Of a DNA stretch of 37,935 nucleotides, positions 1 to 7,685 are shown one piece after another; the stretch's first letter is position 1, and each line of letters starts with the position of its first letter. The DNA comes from Chlamydiota bacterium (GTDB lineage Bacteria; Chlamydiota; Chlamydiia; Chlamydiales; Rhabdochlamydiaceae). The stretch lies in contig JABDCS010000003.1 in NCBI GenBank assembly GCA_013288005.1, forward strand, positions 80,766-118,700, read 5' to 3'. The notes beneath the pieces are model-generated. The model was not told where the DNA came from, ran no database searches, and saw only the letters and a list, made by a program, of their open reading frames with translations. A program made the translations under genes and the position numbers.

Positions 1-2759
1 GTATCTGCTTGAATGGTTTCGCTACCCGTATTTAAAACGACATCACGCGCGCTATTAACTCCTGCTAGTAATTCCAATGTACTCGCATTGCTAATACTAA
101 GACCCCCACTAGTATTACCCAAATTTGTATCACTTGATATTTGGAGAGTACCACCATTGAGCAGGGTTCCTCCCGAATAGGTGTTAGTACCTGTTAAATT
201 AAGAATTCCGTTGCCACTTTTAGCTAAAGTACCTGTTCCAGAAAAAGTACCACTGAGATGACTTATAACACCTTCATCCGTTTGGATTGTTCCTCCTCCA
301 GAATTGAGCAAAGCGTTCCGAGAAGAATTCATGCTCGCTAGTAACTCGAGTACAGCTCCTCCAAAAGTCAGGGAAGTTCCCGTACTTCCTAAAGACGCAT
401 CTGCATTTATTTGGAGAGTTCCACCATTGATCGTTGTACCACCCGAATACGTATTTGTATTCGTAAAGGCTAAAGTCCCTGGACCTTCTTTGATAAAAGG
501 ACTGCTACCTGATACTAATCCACTAAATGTCGCGACTACACCGCTATCCGTAATAATCGTTCCGCTAGAATTGAGTATGACATTACGCGTTGAAGTAGCA
601 GTTCCATATGTCGAAAGAAGTTCTAGAGTCCCGCCATTTAAAGTAACGTCTGCTCGAGAGTTCCCTAAAGAACTCTCATGACCAATTTGGAGAATACCTG
701 CATCGATACTCGTTTCCCCAAAGTCACTCCCATAGGTATTGCTTCCTGTTAAAGCAAGAGTACCTGCTCCAGTTTTCGTTAATCCATCCATGCCTCTAAA
801 AACACCACTGAATACAGAAGTCCCAGTATCCGCTTGGATTACACCCCCACCAATAGTAATGGTCCCATCCCGGCTATTACTAATTGGAGCCAAAAGCTCG
901 AGTGTCCCACCGCTTAAAAAAGTCAGGTTACCCCCAACTCCTAAATTAGAATCTGTCGAAACCTGGAGAACACCGCCTGAAATTACCGTTGCACCCGTAT
1001 AAGTATTATTGGCCGTTACTTTAAGAGTTCCAGGACCGCCTTTTCCAAGCCCAGCGATTCCAGAAAGAATACCGCTAAATGTCGACATCCCACTGTCAAC
1101 TAGGATTCGACCAACATTCCCTTCCGAATTGAATATTAAATTGCGACTACTATCAAAGGGCGTTAATTGTTCCAGAGTGCCCCCACTAAAAGTGATATCG
1201 CCTGGACCTAGATTATTATCCGCAGAGACTCGTAAAACTCCGAAGTTGTTGATATAAGTACCCCCGGTGTATTGATTCACACCCGATAAAGTAAGAGGGA
1301 TATTCAGAGCGTCCGTATCGACAACTAATCCTCCTCCAGAAGACAACCCATCTGCAGCAATTATACTTGAAATCGTGAGGGGTGCGGTTAAAGAAAAGGT
1401 TAATGTTCCTCCCGACATAAGAAAAATATCAGGGCCTGCAGCAAGACCAATCGTCCCCCCGTCTGCAGGAGCGCCAGCAAAAACACTATTTCCAGAAAAA
1501 GAAACACTATTGCTTAAAGTTAATGATCCCCCTGCTCTTACAAAAACAGCGCCACCAAAACCAGCACCTCCTCCTCCGCCACCTGACATAGGCCCGGCTA
1601 TTCCACCAGCTCCGCCTGTTCCTCCTCCATAGATGGAGGTCCCGCCAGCTGTTCCTCCACCACCGCCACCTCCAGCTCCAAACCCCCCTTGACCGCCAAT
1701 AGGACCTGTAGGGACTGCATTACCAAAACCGCTTCCACCACCACCACCACCGAATCCTCCTGCACCCCCCTGTCCACCACCACCTTGTGAAGTAGAAACA
1801 ATGACAGAACGATTTCCCCCTCCACCACCACCACCGCCGCCGCCAAACTCAGCCCCTGCACCCCCTGCACCTCCTATTCCCCATAGACTAGGCATTGCTG
1901 ATGCTGCCGAAGCGCCACCTCCCCCGCCGCCAGCACCTTGTCCACTACTCACCCCAGCACCACCTGCGCCTCCATTTACGGCTGTAGTTGTGCTATTGCC
2001 TCCAATACCCCCAGCGCCTCCGGGTCCTCCTCCTTGCCCCCCAACCCCGCCAACAGTCGAAGAAGAGGGATTCATACCCGAGCTTCCTACCTGAATTTTT
2101 CCACCACCACCCCCTCCACCTGTTCCTGCCTGGCTATCGGGTAATTCGCCACTTTCTCCACCAGAACCTCCATTGCATGCACCCCCTCCACCTCCTCCTG
2201 CATTGAGAGCGCCACCTCCGCCACCTCCACCTCCCCCTTCAGCTTCGTTATTCGAGAAAGCCACATTCGTGATACTTACATGGGCTGTGCTGCCAACAAA
2301 GATTCCTCCTCCCGCTCCTAAACCACCACCCCCTCCACCGCCTCCCGCTCCATTGACTTGACCATTCCCTCCGTCACCGCCTTTCGCAAGGGTATTTTGC
2401 ATCGTTAATAAACTGAAATTCTGGATGGAGACATTTCCTTGTGTGATGAATAAAGCGCTACCTTTTGTACCACCCCCATCTAAAACCACATTTAAATTAC
2501 CTCCATCCATTGTTAATGGGGCACCGGCATTCAGATTAATAGGAGGAAAACCATTGATGATGGGTAATAGATAGGTGCCGCCTGCAGTGAATTGAATCGT
2601 ATCGCCTCCTGCAGGATGTATATTGACTTGGTTGATTGCATTCAGGAGATCTGAAGAAGTTGCTACATTATAAGTTGTTGACTCACTATTACTCGTGATC
2701 GAACAATAGAAAGCCGTGAGCAAGAAAAGATGGAGAGAAGAGAAAGGAGAATTTTTCAA
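1..2759 (-). CDS. Autotransporter / Pmp-like Gly-rich surface protein, 3' part beyond window
   Basis: About 919 codons are visible and the gene runs off the left edge without a stop. I chose the TTG at 2759 because it has a GAGG five bases upstream and opens directly into a signal peptide (MKNSPFSSLHLFLL...). Residues ~120-400 are extremely glycine-rich but contain GGGIF, GGAL, GGAV and FSNN/FSGN motifs, resembling the GGA(I/L/V) and FxxN repeats of chlamydial polymorphic membrane proteins. From about residue 430 onward there are about five beta-strand repeats of ~90 residues, each with a core like GTLxxTGxNTYSGGT and GGTLELL, typical of autotransporter-associated repeats (PATR). A C-terminal beta-barrel would be expected but lies outside the window, so the type V secretion assignment is inference. 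Likely role: surface-exposed adhesin-like beta-helix. The plus-strand Pro-rich frames opposite are shadows. Confidence 0.85.
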   Translation of the reverse strand, partial: MKNSPFSSLHLFLLTAFYCSITSNSESTTYNVATSSDLLNAINQVNIHPAGGDTIQFTAGGTYLLPIINGFPPINLNAGAPLTMDGGNLNVVLDGGGTKGSALFITQGNVSIQNFSLLTMQNTLAKGGDGGNGQVNGAGGGGGGGGLGAGGGIFVGSTAHVSITNVAFSNNEAEGGGGGGGGGALNAGGGGGGACNGGSGGESGELPDSQAGTGGGGGGGKIQVGSSGMNPSSSTVGGVGGQGGGPGGAGGIGGNSTTTAVNGGAGGAGVSSGQGAGGGGGGASAASAMPSLWGIGGAGGAGAEFGGGGGGGGGGNRSVIVSTSQGGGGQGGAGGFGGGGGGSGFGNAVPTGPIGGQGGFGAGGGGGGGTAGGTSIYGGGTGGAGGIAGPMSGGGGGGAGFGGAVFVRAGGSLTLSNSVSFSGNSVFAGAPADGGTIGLAAGPDIFLMSGGTLTFSLTAPLTISSIIAADGLSSGGGLVVDTDALNIPLTLSGVNQYTGGTYINNFGVLRVSADNNLGPGDITFSGGTLEQLTPFDSSRNLIFNSEGNVGRILVDSGMSTFSGILSGIAGLGKGGPGTLKVTANNTYTGATVISGGVLQVSTDSNLGVGGNLTFLSGGTLELLAPISNSRDGTITIGGGVIQADTGTSVFSGVFRGMDGLTKTGAGTLALTGSNTYGSDFGETSIDAGILQIGHESSLGNSRADVTLNGGTLELLSTYGTATSTRNVILNSSGTIITDSGVVATFSGLVSGSSPFIKEGPGTLAFTNTNTYSGGTTINGGTLQINADASLGSTGTSLTFGGAVLELLASMNSSRNALLNSGGGTIQTDEGVISHLSGTFSGTGTLAKSGNGILNLTGTNTYSGGTLLNGGTLQISSDTNLGNTSGGLSISNASTLELLAGVNSARDVVLNTGSETIQAD
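405..1270 (-). repeat. Autotransporter-associated beta-strand repeats, ~270-base period
   Basis: Recurring blocks encode GGTLQI / GGVLQV / AGILQI followed by LGN, GGTLELL, SRN.., a FSG..G segment and GxGTLxxTGxNTYSGGT. The plus-strand equivalent of the QI/QV step recurs near 141, 411, 691, 961 and 1231, a spacing of about 270-280 bases. Units are clearly diverged in both DNA and protein, so this is an old protein repeat and not a recent tandem array. The pattern continues past the left edge. Confidence 0.7.
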
Positions 2760-2891
2760 AATGGCCTCACGATAAGAATCCTAATTGTAGAATGATCTTT
2801 TACTATTAATGGATAAAAAATGCCTTCTCTTTCATCATGATCGTATCCGTTAATTTTTATTAAAATCCTTAGATTTACTTTACTCCCTATC

Positions 2892-4277
2892 ATGACGACT
2901 AAAAAAATTTCCCTTTTTTCACTTGTTTTACTGATTACGGCTGCTATAGACAGTATTCGCAATTTGCCATCATCTGCTTTATTTGGCAGCGCATTAATTT
3001 TCTTTTTTATCTTTGCCGCCATAGTTTTTCTTATTCCCACCTCACTTGTAGCTGCAGAATTATCTGCTTTATTTCCTGAAAAAGGTGGAGTCTATCACTG
3101 GATTAAGCAAGCCTTTGGAGAAAAAACGGCCATGCTTGCGATTTGGCTGCAATGGATCAATACGATGGTGTGGTATCCGACGATTCTTTCTTTTATCGCA
3201 GGCACCGCTGCTTATTTTATCGACCCGCATCTCGCCCAAAATAAAGCCTATCTCGTCACCGTTATTCTGATCGTTTTCTGGACATTGACAATAGTGAACC
3301 TGTATGGACTCAAAGTTTCGGCAACTGTCAATACGATCTGCGCGATTATCGGCATGGTTTTCCCAATGCTGCTCTTGCTCGTGCTAGGGGCAATATGGGT
3401 TTTAAGTGGTCAACCCCTACAAATCGATGTCAATGCCACTACCATCTTCCCCTCTCTTGATAACTCCACAAGTTGGATATCGTTGATTGCCATTATGGCA
3501 TCTTTCTTGGGGATGGAACTAGCTGGTGTGCATGTAAATGATATACGCAATCCTCAACGCAATTTTCCTAAAGCCCTCTTCATTGCAAGTGCTTTTATCC
3601 TTTTCACGATGCTTTTCGGCTCATTAGCTATTGCATTTGTGCTGCCTGCTAATGAAATCAATTTAGTAGCGGGGGTGATGCAGGTTTTCACCAATTTTTT
3701 CCATGTTTTTGGAATGGATTGGAGCATTCCTATAATGACTGTTCTTATCGTTGTAGGCAGTATTGGGGGTATGATCAACTGGCTGATTTCGCCGGCAAAA
3801 GGGCTTTTACATGCTGCTGAGTTTGGCTATATGCCTAAGTTTTTCTCTCAAAAAAATAAACACGGCGTTGCTTCACGTATTCTTCTTTCACAGGCGATTC
3901 TCGTAAGCGTCTTTTGTTTGACCTTTTTACTTGTACCTAGCGTGAATGCCTTTTACTGGTTTTTAACCGCGTTGAGTACAGAACTTTACATGATTATGTA
4001 TGTGCTCATGTTTCTTGCGGCTTTAGTCCTTCATTACAAACATCACCATCGGCCTGTAACTTTTAAAATTCCAGGGAAGCATATCGGGATGTGGACGACC
4101 TGTTTACTGGGATTATTCGGCTGTGCGATAACTGTGATTGTCGGGTTCTTCCCCCCCGATAATATTCACATCCAAAGCACGGGACAATACGCCCTATTCA
4201 TTGGATTAGGAAATGTCGGACTTATTGCTCCCGTCTTCCTATTTTATTATTATAAGAAAAAGACATTTCCTACTTGA
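2892..4277 (+). CDS. APC-superfamily amino-acid permease / antiporter
   Basis: The 461-residue protein is hydrophobic throughout, with about 12 predicted membrane segments. Residues ~50-75 contain a motif like VAAELSALFPEKGGVYHW, which matches the conserved substrate-site region of APC transporters (usually AELxxxxPxxGGxYxW). FLGMELAGVHVNDIRNPQRNFPKAL around residue 205-230 corresponds to the conserved cytoplasmic loop of the glutamate/GABA and arginine/agmatine antiporter group. The substrate cannot be fixed from the sequence. An amino acid taken from the host cell is the likely cargo, and exchange is possible given the subgroup. The gene diverges from the autotransporter across 132 bases and converges on the SYLF gene, with a hairpin at its stop codon. 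Confidence 0.85.
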   Translation: MTTKKISLFSLVLLITAAIDSIRNLPSSALFGSALIFFFIFAAIVFLIPTSLVAAELSALFPEKGGVYHWIKQAFGEKTAMLAIWLQWINTMVWYPTILSFIAGTAAYFIDPHLAQNKAYLVTVILIVFWTLTIVNLYGLKVSATVNTICAIIGMVFPMLLLLVLGAIWVLSGQPLQIDVNATTIFPSLDNSTSWISLIAIMASFLGMELAGVHVNDIRNPQRNFPKALFIASAFILFTMLFGSLAIAFVLPANEINLVAGVMQVFTNFFHVFGMDWSIPIMTVLIVVGSIGGMINWLISPAKGLLHAAEFGYMPKFFSQKNKHGVASRILLSQAILVSVFCLTFLLVPSVNAFYWFLTALSTELYMIMYVLMFLAALVLHYKHHHRPVTFKIPGKHIGMWTTCLLGLFGCAITVIVGFFPPDNIHIQSTGQYALFIGLGNVGLIAPVFLFYYYKKKTFPT

Positions 4278-4305
4278 ACCTCTCTTAAAATTTATTAGAG
4301 AGGTT
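4277..4305. terminator. Hairpin between convergent genes
   Basis: The arms AACCTCTCT (4277-4285) and AGAGAGGTT (4297-4305) form a perfect 9-bp stem around an 11-base A/T loop. It begins at the last base of the permease stop codon and lies 20 bases from the end of the convergent SYLF gene. No strong T-run follows on either strand, so use as an intrinsic terminator in both directions is likely but not certain. Confidence 0.5.
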
Positions 4306-4324
4306 CTTAGACTATTTCTAGAGA

Positions 4325-4981
4325 TTAACGGATATCTTTATTTAGCTCTTGATAAAGCGATTTTGCTCCTGCTGGAGGAGGTACTTTACCGGAAAGCAAT
4401 TCACTTGCTGTTACAGGTTTCTTGTAATAGGTTTCATTCGCTTCATTGCGTACAGCAAAGACAGTCTGTTCAAGAGAAATCCCCATGAATAGCCCTTTGG
4501 TTAGACTATAAGAATAGACATCGGCTTGTTTTGGTAACACAACTCCAGCTTCTAGCGTTCTACCCACAGGACCAGCGGCAGCACTGACATCGATACCGAG
4601 ACTCAATGAAGCCATTTTGGCAAATTTATCGACGGTTTCCCGGCTATTTAAAATAAGAACCAAATCATTCACTTCTGCTCCAATTTGGATACCAATACCT
4701 GCCCCTCCCACACCTACCGCAGATGGGGCTGACCACCCCTTAACTGTTTTGGCTAAGACAATCCCGGTTCCTCCCATTCCACTTATCCCTGCACCCGCTT
4801 TGATAGTCCGCAGAATAACAAGACCTTGGGCGTTCTTTAAAATTTCACTTGGGATCGTCCCTTCAGGAATTTTTGCCATTTCCCTTAATGTTGTGGTCGC
4901 ATTGTCAATATCACTTTGAAGACCATCTCCATAGAGTGAAGCTGAACAGCAAAACAACAGAGTGAACAACTTTTTCCACAT
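4325..4981 (-). CDS. Secreted SYLF (Ysc84-like) domain protein
   Basis: The 218-residue protein begins with a short signal peptide (MWKKLFTLLFCCSASLYG). The rest fits a SYLF/DUF500 domain: ILKNAQGLVILRTIKAGAG, then GGTGIVLAK, GWSAPSAVGVGGAGIGIQIGAEVNDLVLIL and a glycine-rich segment ending in YSYSLTKGLFMGISLEQ. SYLF domains in eukaryotes bind phosphoinositides, while bacterial members are usually exported proteins of unknown role. I prefer the ATG at 4981, which has GAGG seven bases upstream. A GTG at 5017 would overlap the upstream stop codon (GTGA) but would put a long basic stretch before the signal peptide. It follows the RNA methyltransferase gene by 32 bases, or overlaps it if the GTG is used. 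Confidence 0.8.
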   Translation of the reverse strand: MWKKLFTLLFCCSASLYGDGLQSDIDNATTTLREMAKIPEGTIPSEILKNAQGLVILRTIKAGAGISGMGGTGIVLAKTVKGWSAPSAVGVGGAGIGIQIGAEVNDLVLILNSRETVDKFAKMASLSLGIDVSAAAGPVGRTLEAGVVLPKQADVYSYSLTKGLFMGISLEQTVFAVRNEANETYYKKPVTASELLSGKVPPPAGAKSLYQELNKDIR

Positions 4982-5013
4982 ACGAGCACCTCGTTTCTTT
5001 TTACCACTCTCTA

Positions 5014-6321
5014 TCACGAGAGCGATAAGAGAGCAATGGTCTCGACGTGGGCAGTTTGAGGGAACATATCAAAAGGTTGGACGCGTTCTAAATGGAAACA
5101 ATCTTGGCAAAGCAACGCTAAATCCCGAGCCAAAGTAGCGGGATCACAGGATATATACACGATTTTTTTAGGCTTAAGAGTCTTTAATTTCGAAAGAAGG
5201 CTTGGATCGCACCCTTTCCGCGGAGGATTGAGAATAACGACGTCAATTTCATTCAATGTCGTAATGAACTCTTCTGCAGGCGCGCAATGGAATACAGCAT
5301 TGGTAATCTTATTGCGCAAGGCGTTTTCTCGAGCATCATTTATAGCGGCTGGCACACATTCTACTCCGATAACCTCTTTAGCATGCTCGGCAAAAATTAA
5401 GGAGAGCGTTCCTACACCACAATAGGCGTCTAATACCTTCTCTTCGCCCTGCAAAGCTGCACATTCTAGAGCATAGGCATAGAGTTTTTGCGCTTGAGAA
5501 GGATTCACTTGAAAAAAAGAAGCAGGAGAAACTTTGAACTTTAGTCCATTTATAGATTCTTCGATGTGATCTATTCCTGCAAGAGTATGAAAGTTACCAC
5601 TTAATACCGTATTGCTGGAAGAAGGGTTAATATTCTGCACCACCCCACGAATCTGAGGCAATTTTTTCATAAGGTTTTCTGCAAAAGCAGTAAGAGCAGG
5701 TGTGTTTTTATGTTTAGTCACGAAAACAACAAGAACTTGCTCTGTGTGGATAGCGGTTTTAATCAAGACATGACGAATTTCTTCAAGAGGGTTTGCTTGT
5801 AAATAAATGCGAATGCATTGAAATGCTCTTTCTCCTAATTCGCAATGAATGTGACATCTCTCAATCGGAACAATATCGTGTGTGTTGTGGGCATAAAGAC
5901 CCAATTGGCTGTCCACTACGGGCAACTGAATTTTATTCCTATAGGCGAGTGGTCGTGGAGAGGGCTGACAGGGGCTAACTTCACAGCCGGGCAGTTTTCC
6001 AATACGATGAAGCGCATCCACCACTCTCTGGCGTTTGGTTTCTAGTTGTCCCGCATAGGTCATATGCATTAACTGACAGCCCCCACATTTACCAAAAAGA
6101 GGGCAAACAGGTTGGACCCGATGAGAAGAAGGAGCCCCTGGACTTATTAGCCTAGCACGACCAAAGTTTTTGCGTTTTTCGTAAATTTGGGCATGGGCAA
6201 TTTCGCCCGGTAAAGCTCCTTCTACAAAAATCGTGTAGCCATAAAAAGACCCCACGCCTTCCCCGTGGATACCAAGACGTTCGATACGAAGATCAATTTC
6301 TTTGCCTATTTCTGCATCCAT
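5014..6321 (-). CDS. rlmD: 23S rRNA (uracil-5-)-methyltransferase, RlmD/RumA-type
   Basis: The 435-residue protein has an N-terminal TRAM domain (~5-60). Iron-sulphur cysteines C73-x5-C79-x2-C82 plus C156 are arranged as in RlmD, where they hold a [4Fe-4S] cluster. A C-terminal SAM-dependent domain has LDAYCGVGTLSL, NPPRKGC and SCDPATLARDL, whose cysteine (C392) is the nucleophile. It transfers a methyl group from SAM to C5 of a uridine in 23S rRNA. RlmD, RlmC and TrmA are close relatives, so the exact target uridine is uncertain. Size and motifs are complete. No clear Shine-Dalgarno sequence precedes the ATG. Confidence 0.88.
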   Translation of the reverse strand: MDAEIGKEIDLRIERLGIHGEGVGSFYGYTIFVEGALPGEIAHAQIYEKRKNFGRARLISPGAPSSHRVQPVCPLFGKCGGCQLMHMTYAGQLETKRQRVVDALHRIGKLPGCEVSPCQPSPRPLAYRNKIQLPVVDSQLGLYAHNTHDIVPIERCHIHCELGERAFQCIRIYLQANPLEEIRHVLIKTAIHTEQVLVVFVTKHKNTPALTAFAENLMKKLPQIRGVVQNINPSSSNTVLSGNFHTLAGIDHIEESINGLKFKVSPASFFQVNPSQAQKLYAYALECAALQGEEKVLDAYCGVGTLSLIFAEHAKEVIGVECVPAAINDARENALRNKITNAVFHCAPAEEFITTLNEIDVVILNPPRKGCDPSLLSKLKTLKPKKIVYISCDPATLARDLALLCQDCFHLERVQPFDMFPQTAHVETIALLSLS

Positions 6322-6435
6322 GACGAAGTGATCAATTATTTTTTAATTAGATTTCCATAAGGTAGATAGTTTCACCTACTTTAATAAAAAACGCCATTGA
6401 ATAGAGAGGGTGAAGTAAAAAACAAATTTTATCTA

Positions 6436-7629
6436 TTAGTATTCAAAGCCAACTATATAGAAAGCCCAGAAACCAATAATCAAATGGGAAAGAGAGACCC
6501 CTAAGAGTGTGCGATGACGCGCAAAGAGCCATCCCCACAGAAGTCCAGGAATGAAAGCCATAAAAGGCATAAGCCAGTGTAAAGGCTGATGTAAAATAGC
6601 AAAAAAAAGATTACTAATTACGACAGCCAATAGTGTACGGTTTCTTCCACTCAAGCATCTTTGCAAAGAAGTTTGGACAACCCCTCGAATGACAAATTCT
6701 TGTAAAGGGGTTGAAATGATATAAAATATCATCGCGATTTTAGCCAAAGTAAGTGGTATCTCGGGAGCGTCCCACCACTTCCAAATAGATTTTTTTATGG
6801 GGACACCATAAGTCTTTATACCAAAGCCAAAAACCTTTGCCCCTTCGTAACTCGCTACAGTCTCAACAATCACCCATTTAACGACGACGATCAGAAACAT
6901 GAAGGACAAAGTGACAATCATGGATTCAAAAAGGGATTTTTTCCAGTCATGAAGAGTCAATCCATAACTGGATAAGGGATATTCGCTCTTTTTAATAACT
7001 CGGAAACAATAATAGGAAAAAATAAGAATCAAAGGCATTTCCATGAACATGAAAATACTATTCGTCTTGAAATGACTAAAAAATAAAAAAGAGCTAACAG
7101 TCGTCTGGTAGAGAAGAAGGATGATAAAAATTCTCAAAGTGAGAATTCCCATCGCGTTCAGTTTTTTTTCATGCAGAAATTTTTTCTTCTGCACAATCAC
7201 CATTTCATTCGTTGTCTCCTCTAAGCGTGCAGCAAAATGTGAGGCAAAATTGGCGAGAATTTTAAGAGCAATATCAGGATGCTCTTTCTTCAAATTTCCT
7301 AGCTCGAATTCTATAGTATCAACAGGGCTTAAAGCACGCACCGAAGCCGTACGCACGTCTTTGCCAAAAAAAACAATTTCACCGACGATTGCACCCTCTT
7401 CTAAAACGTTCACACGATATTCGTTACTTTCCGTGTGCCCATGTTTGAGGATTTCTACTCGCCCTTGTAAAATCACATAAACTTGCGTTCCAGGCTCACC
7501 TTCACGAATGAGATATTCATTCGAATTGAAGCTTTTACCCGTTACCCAGTTTCCGACAATAGCAATCTCTTCTGGAGAAAGATCCTGAAAAAGGGGGTTT
7601 GTTTCCCAGCTTACACTATGTCTTTGCAT
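6436..7629 (-). CDS. Cyclic-nucleotide-binding domain fused to CPBP (CAAX-protease-like) membrane domain
   Basis: Residues ~12-135 are a CRP-type cNMP-binding fold: NPLFQDLSPEE, IREGEPGTQVYVILQGRV, and a phosphate-binding cassette GEIVFFGKDVRTASVRA. There is no helix-turn-helix. Residues ~155-397 are a multi-span membrane domain resembling CPBP/Abi intramembrane proteases, with motif 1 as QEFVIRG, motif 2 as FAILH (H347) and motif 3 as SHLIIG (H382). The usual first glutamate of EExxxR is Gln here, and the usual Asn after the third-motif His is Gly, so protease activity is doubtful. I prefer the ATG at 7629, because the only upstream alternative is a TTG at 7713 inside the preceding gene. It lies downstream of the M2 peptidase gene in the same direction. 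Which nucleotide binds is unknown. Confidence 0.75.
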   Translation of the reverse strand: MQRHSVSWETNPLFQDLSPEEIAIVGNWVTGKSFNSNEYLIREGEPGTQVYVILQGRVEILKHGHTESNEYRVNVLEEGAIVGEIVFFGKDVRTASVRALSPVDTIEFELGNLKKEHPDIALKILANFASHFAARLEETTNEMVIVQKKKFLHEKKLNAMGILTLRIFIILLLYQTTVSSFLFFSHFKTNSIFMFMEMPLILIFSYYCFRVIKKSEYPLSSYGLTLHDWKKSLFESMIVTLSFMFLIVVVKWVIVETVASYEGAKVFGFGIKTYGVPIKKSIWKWWDAPEIPLTLAKIAMIFYIISTPLQEFVIRGVVQTSLQRCLSGRNRTLLAVVISNLFFAILHQPLHWLMPFMAFIPGLLWGWLFARHRTLLGVSLSHLIIGFWAFYIVGFEY

Positions 7630-7634
7630 ATCTT

Positions 7635-7659
7635 CTGAATAATGATATTCATTATTCAG
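7635..7659. promoter_or_regulatory. Perfect 11-bp inverted repeat just upstream of the cNMP/CPBP start codon
   Basis: The arms CTGAATAATGA (7635-7645) and TCATTATTCAG (7649-7659) are exact inverse complements around TAT. The element ends five bases before the preferred ATG. It may be an operator, or an RNA hairpin next to the weak ribosome-binding site. If translation starts at the TTG at 7713, the element would lie inside the coding region. Confidence 0.5.
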
Positions 7660-7685
7660 GGCAATAGGGGAATCTTGTTCAACCT

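Noticed and set aside
304..2361. Several Pro-rich plus-strand ORFs (for example at 1801-2094 and 2173-2361)
   Set aside because: They are the reverse reading of Gly codons in the autotransporter gene, which has a signal peptide, ribosome-binding site and recognisable repeats on the minus strand.
2756..3040. Minus-strand 94-codon ORF overlapping the permease start
   Set aside because: It overlaps the permease, a clear membrane-protein gene, and the autotransporter start; it is an antisense shadow.
5014..5017. GTG at 5017 as the SYLF protein start
   Set aside because: It would add a 12-residue basic stretch before the signal peptide; ATG at 4981 has a properly placed GAGG.
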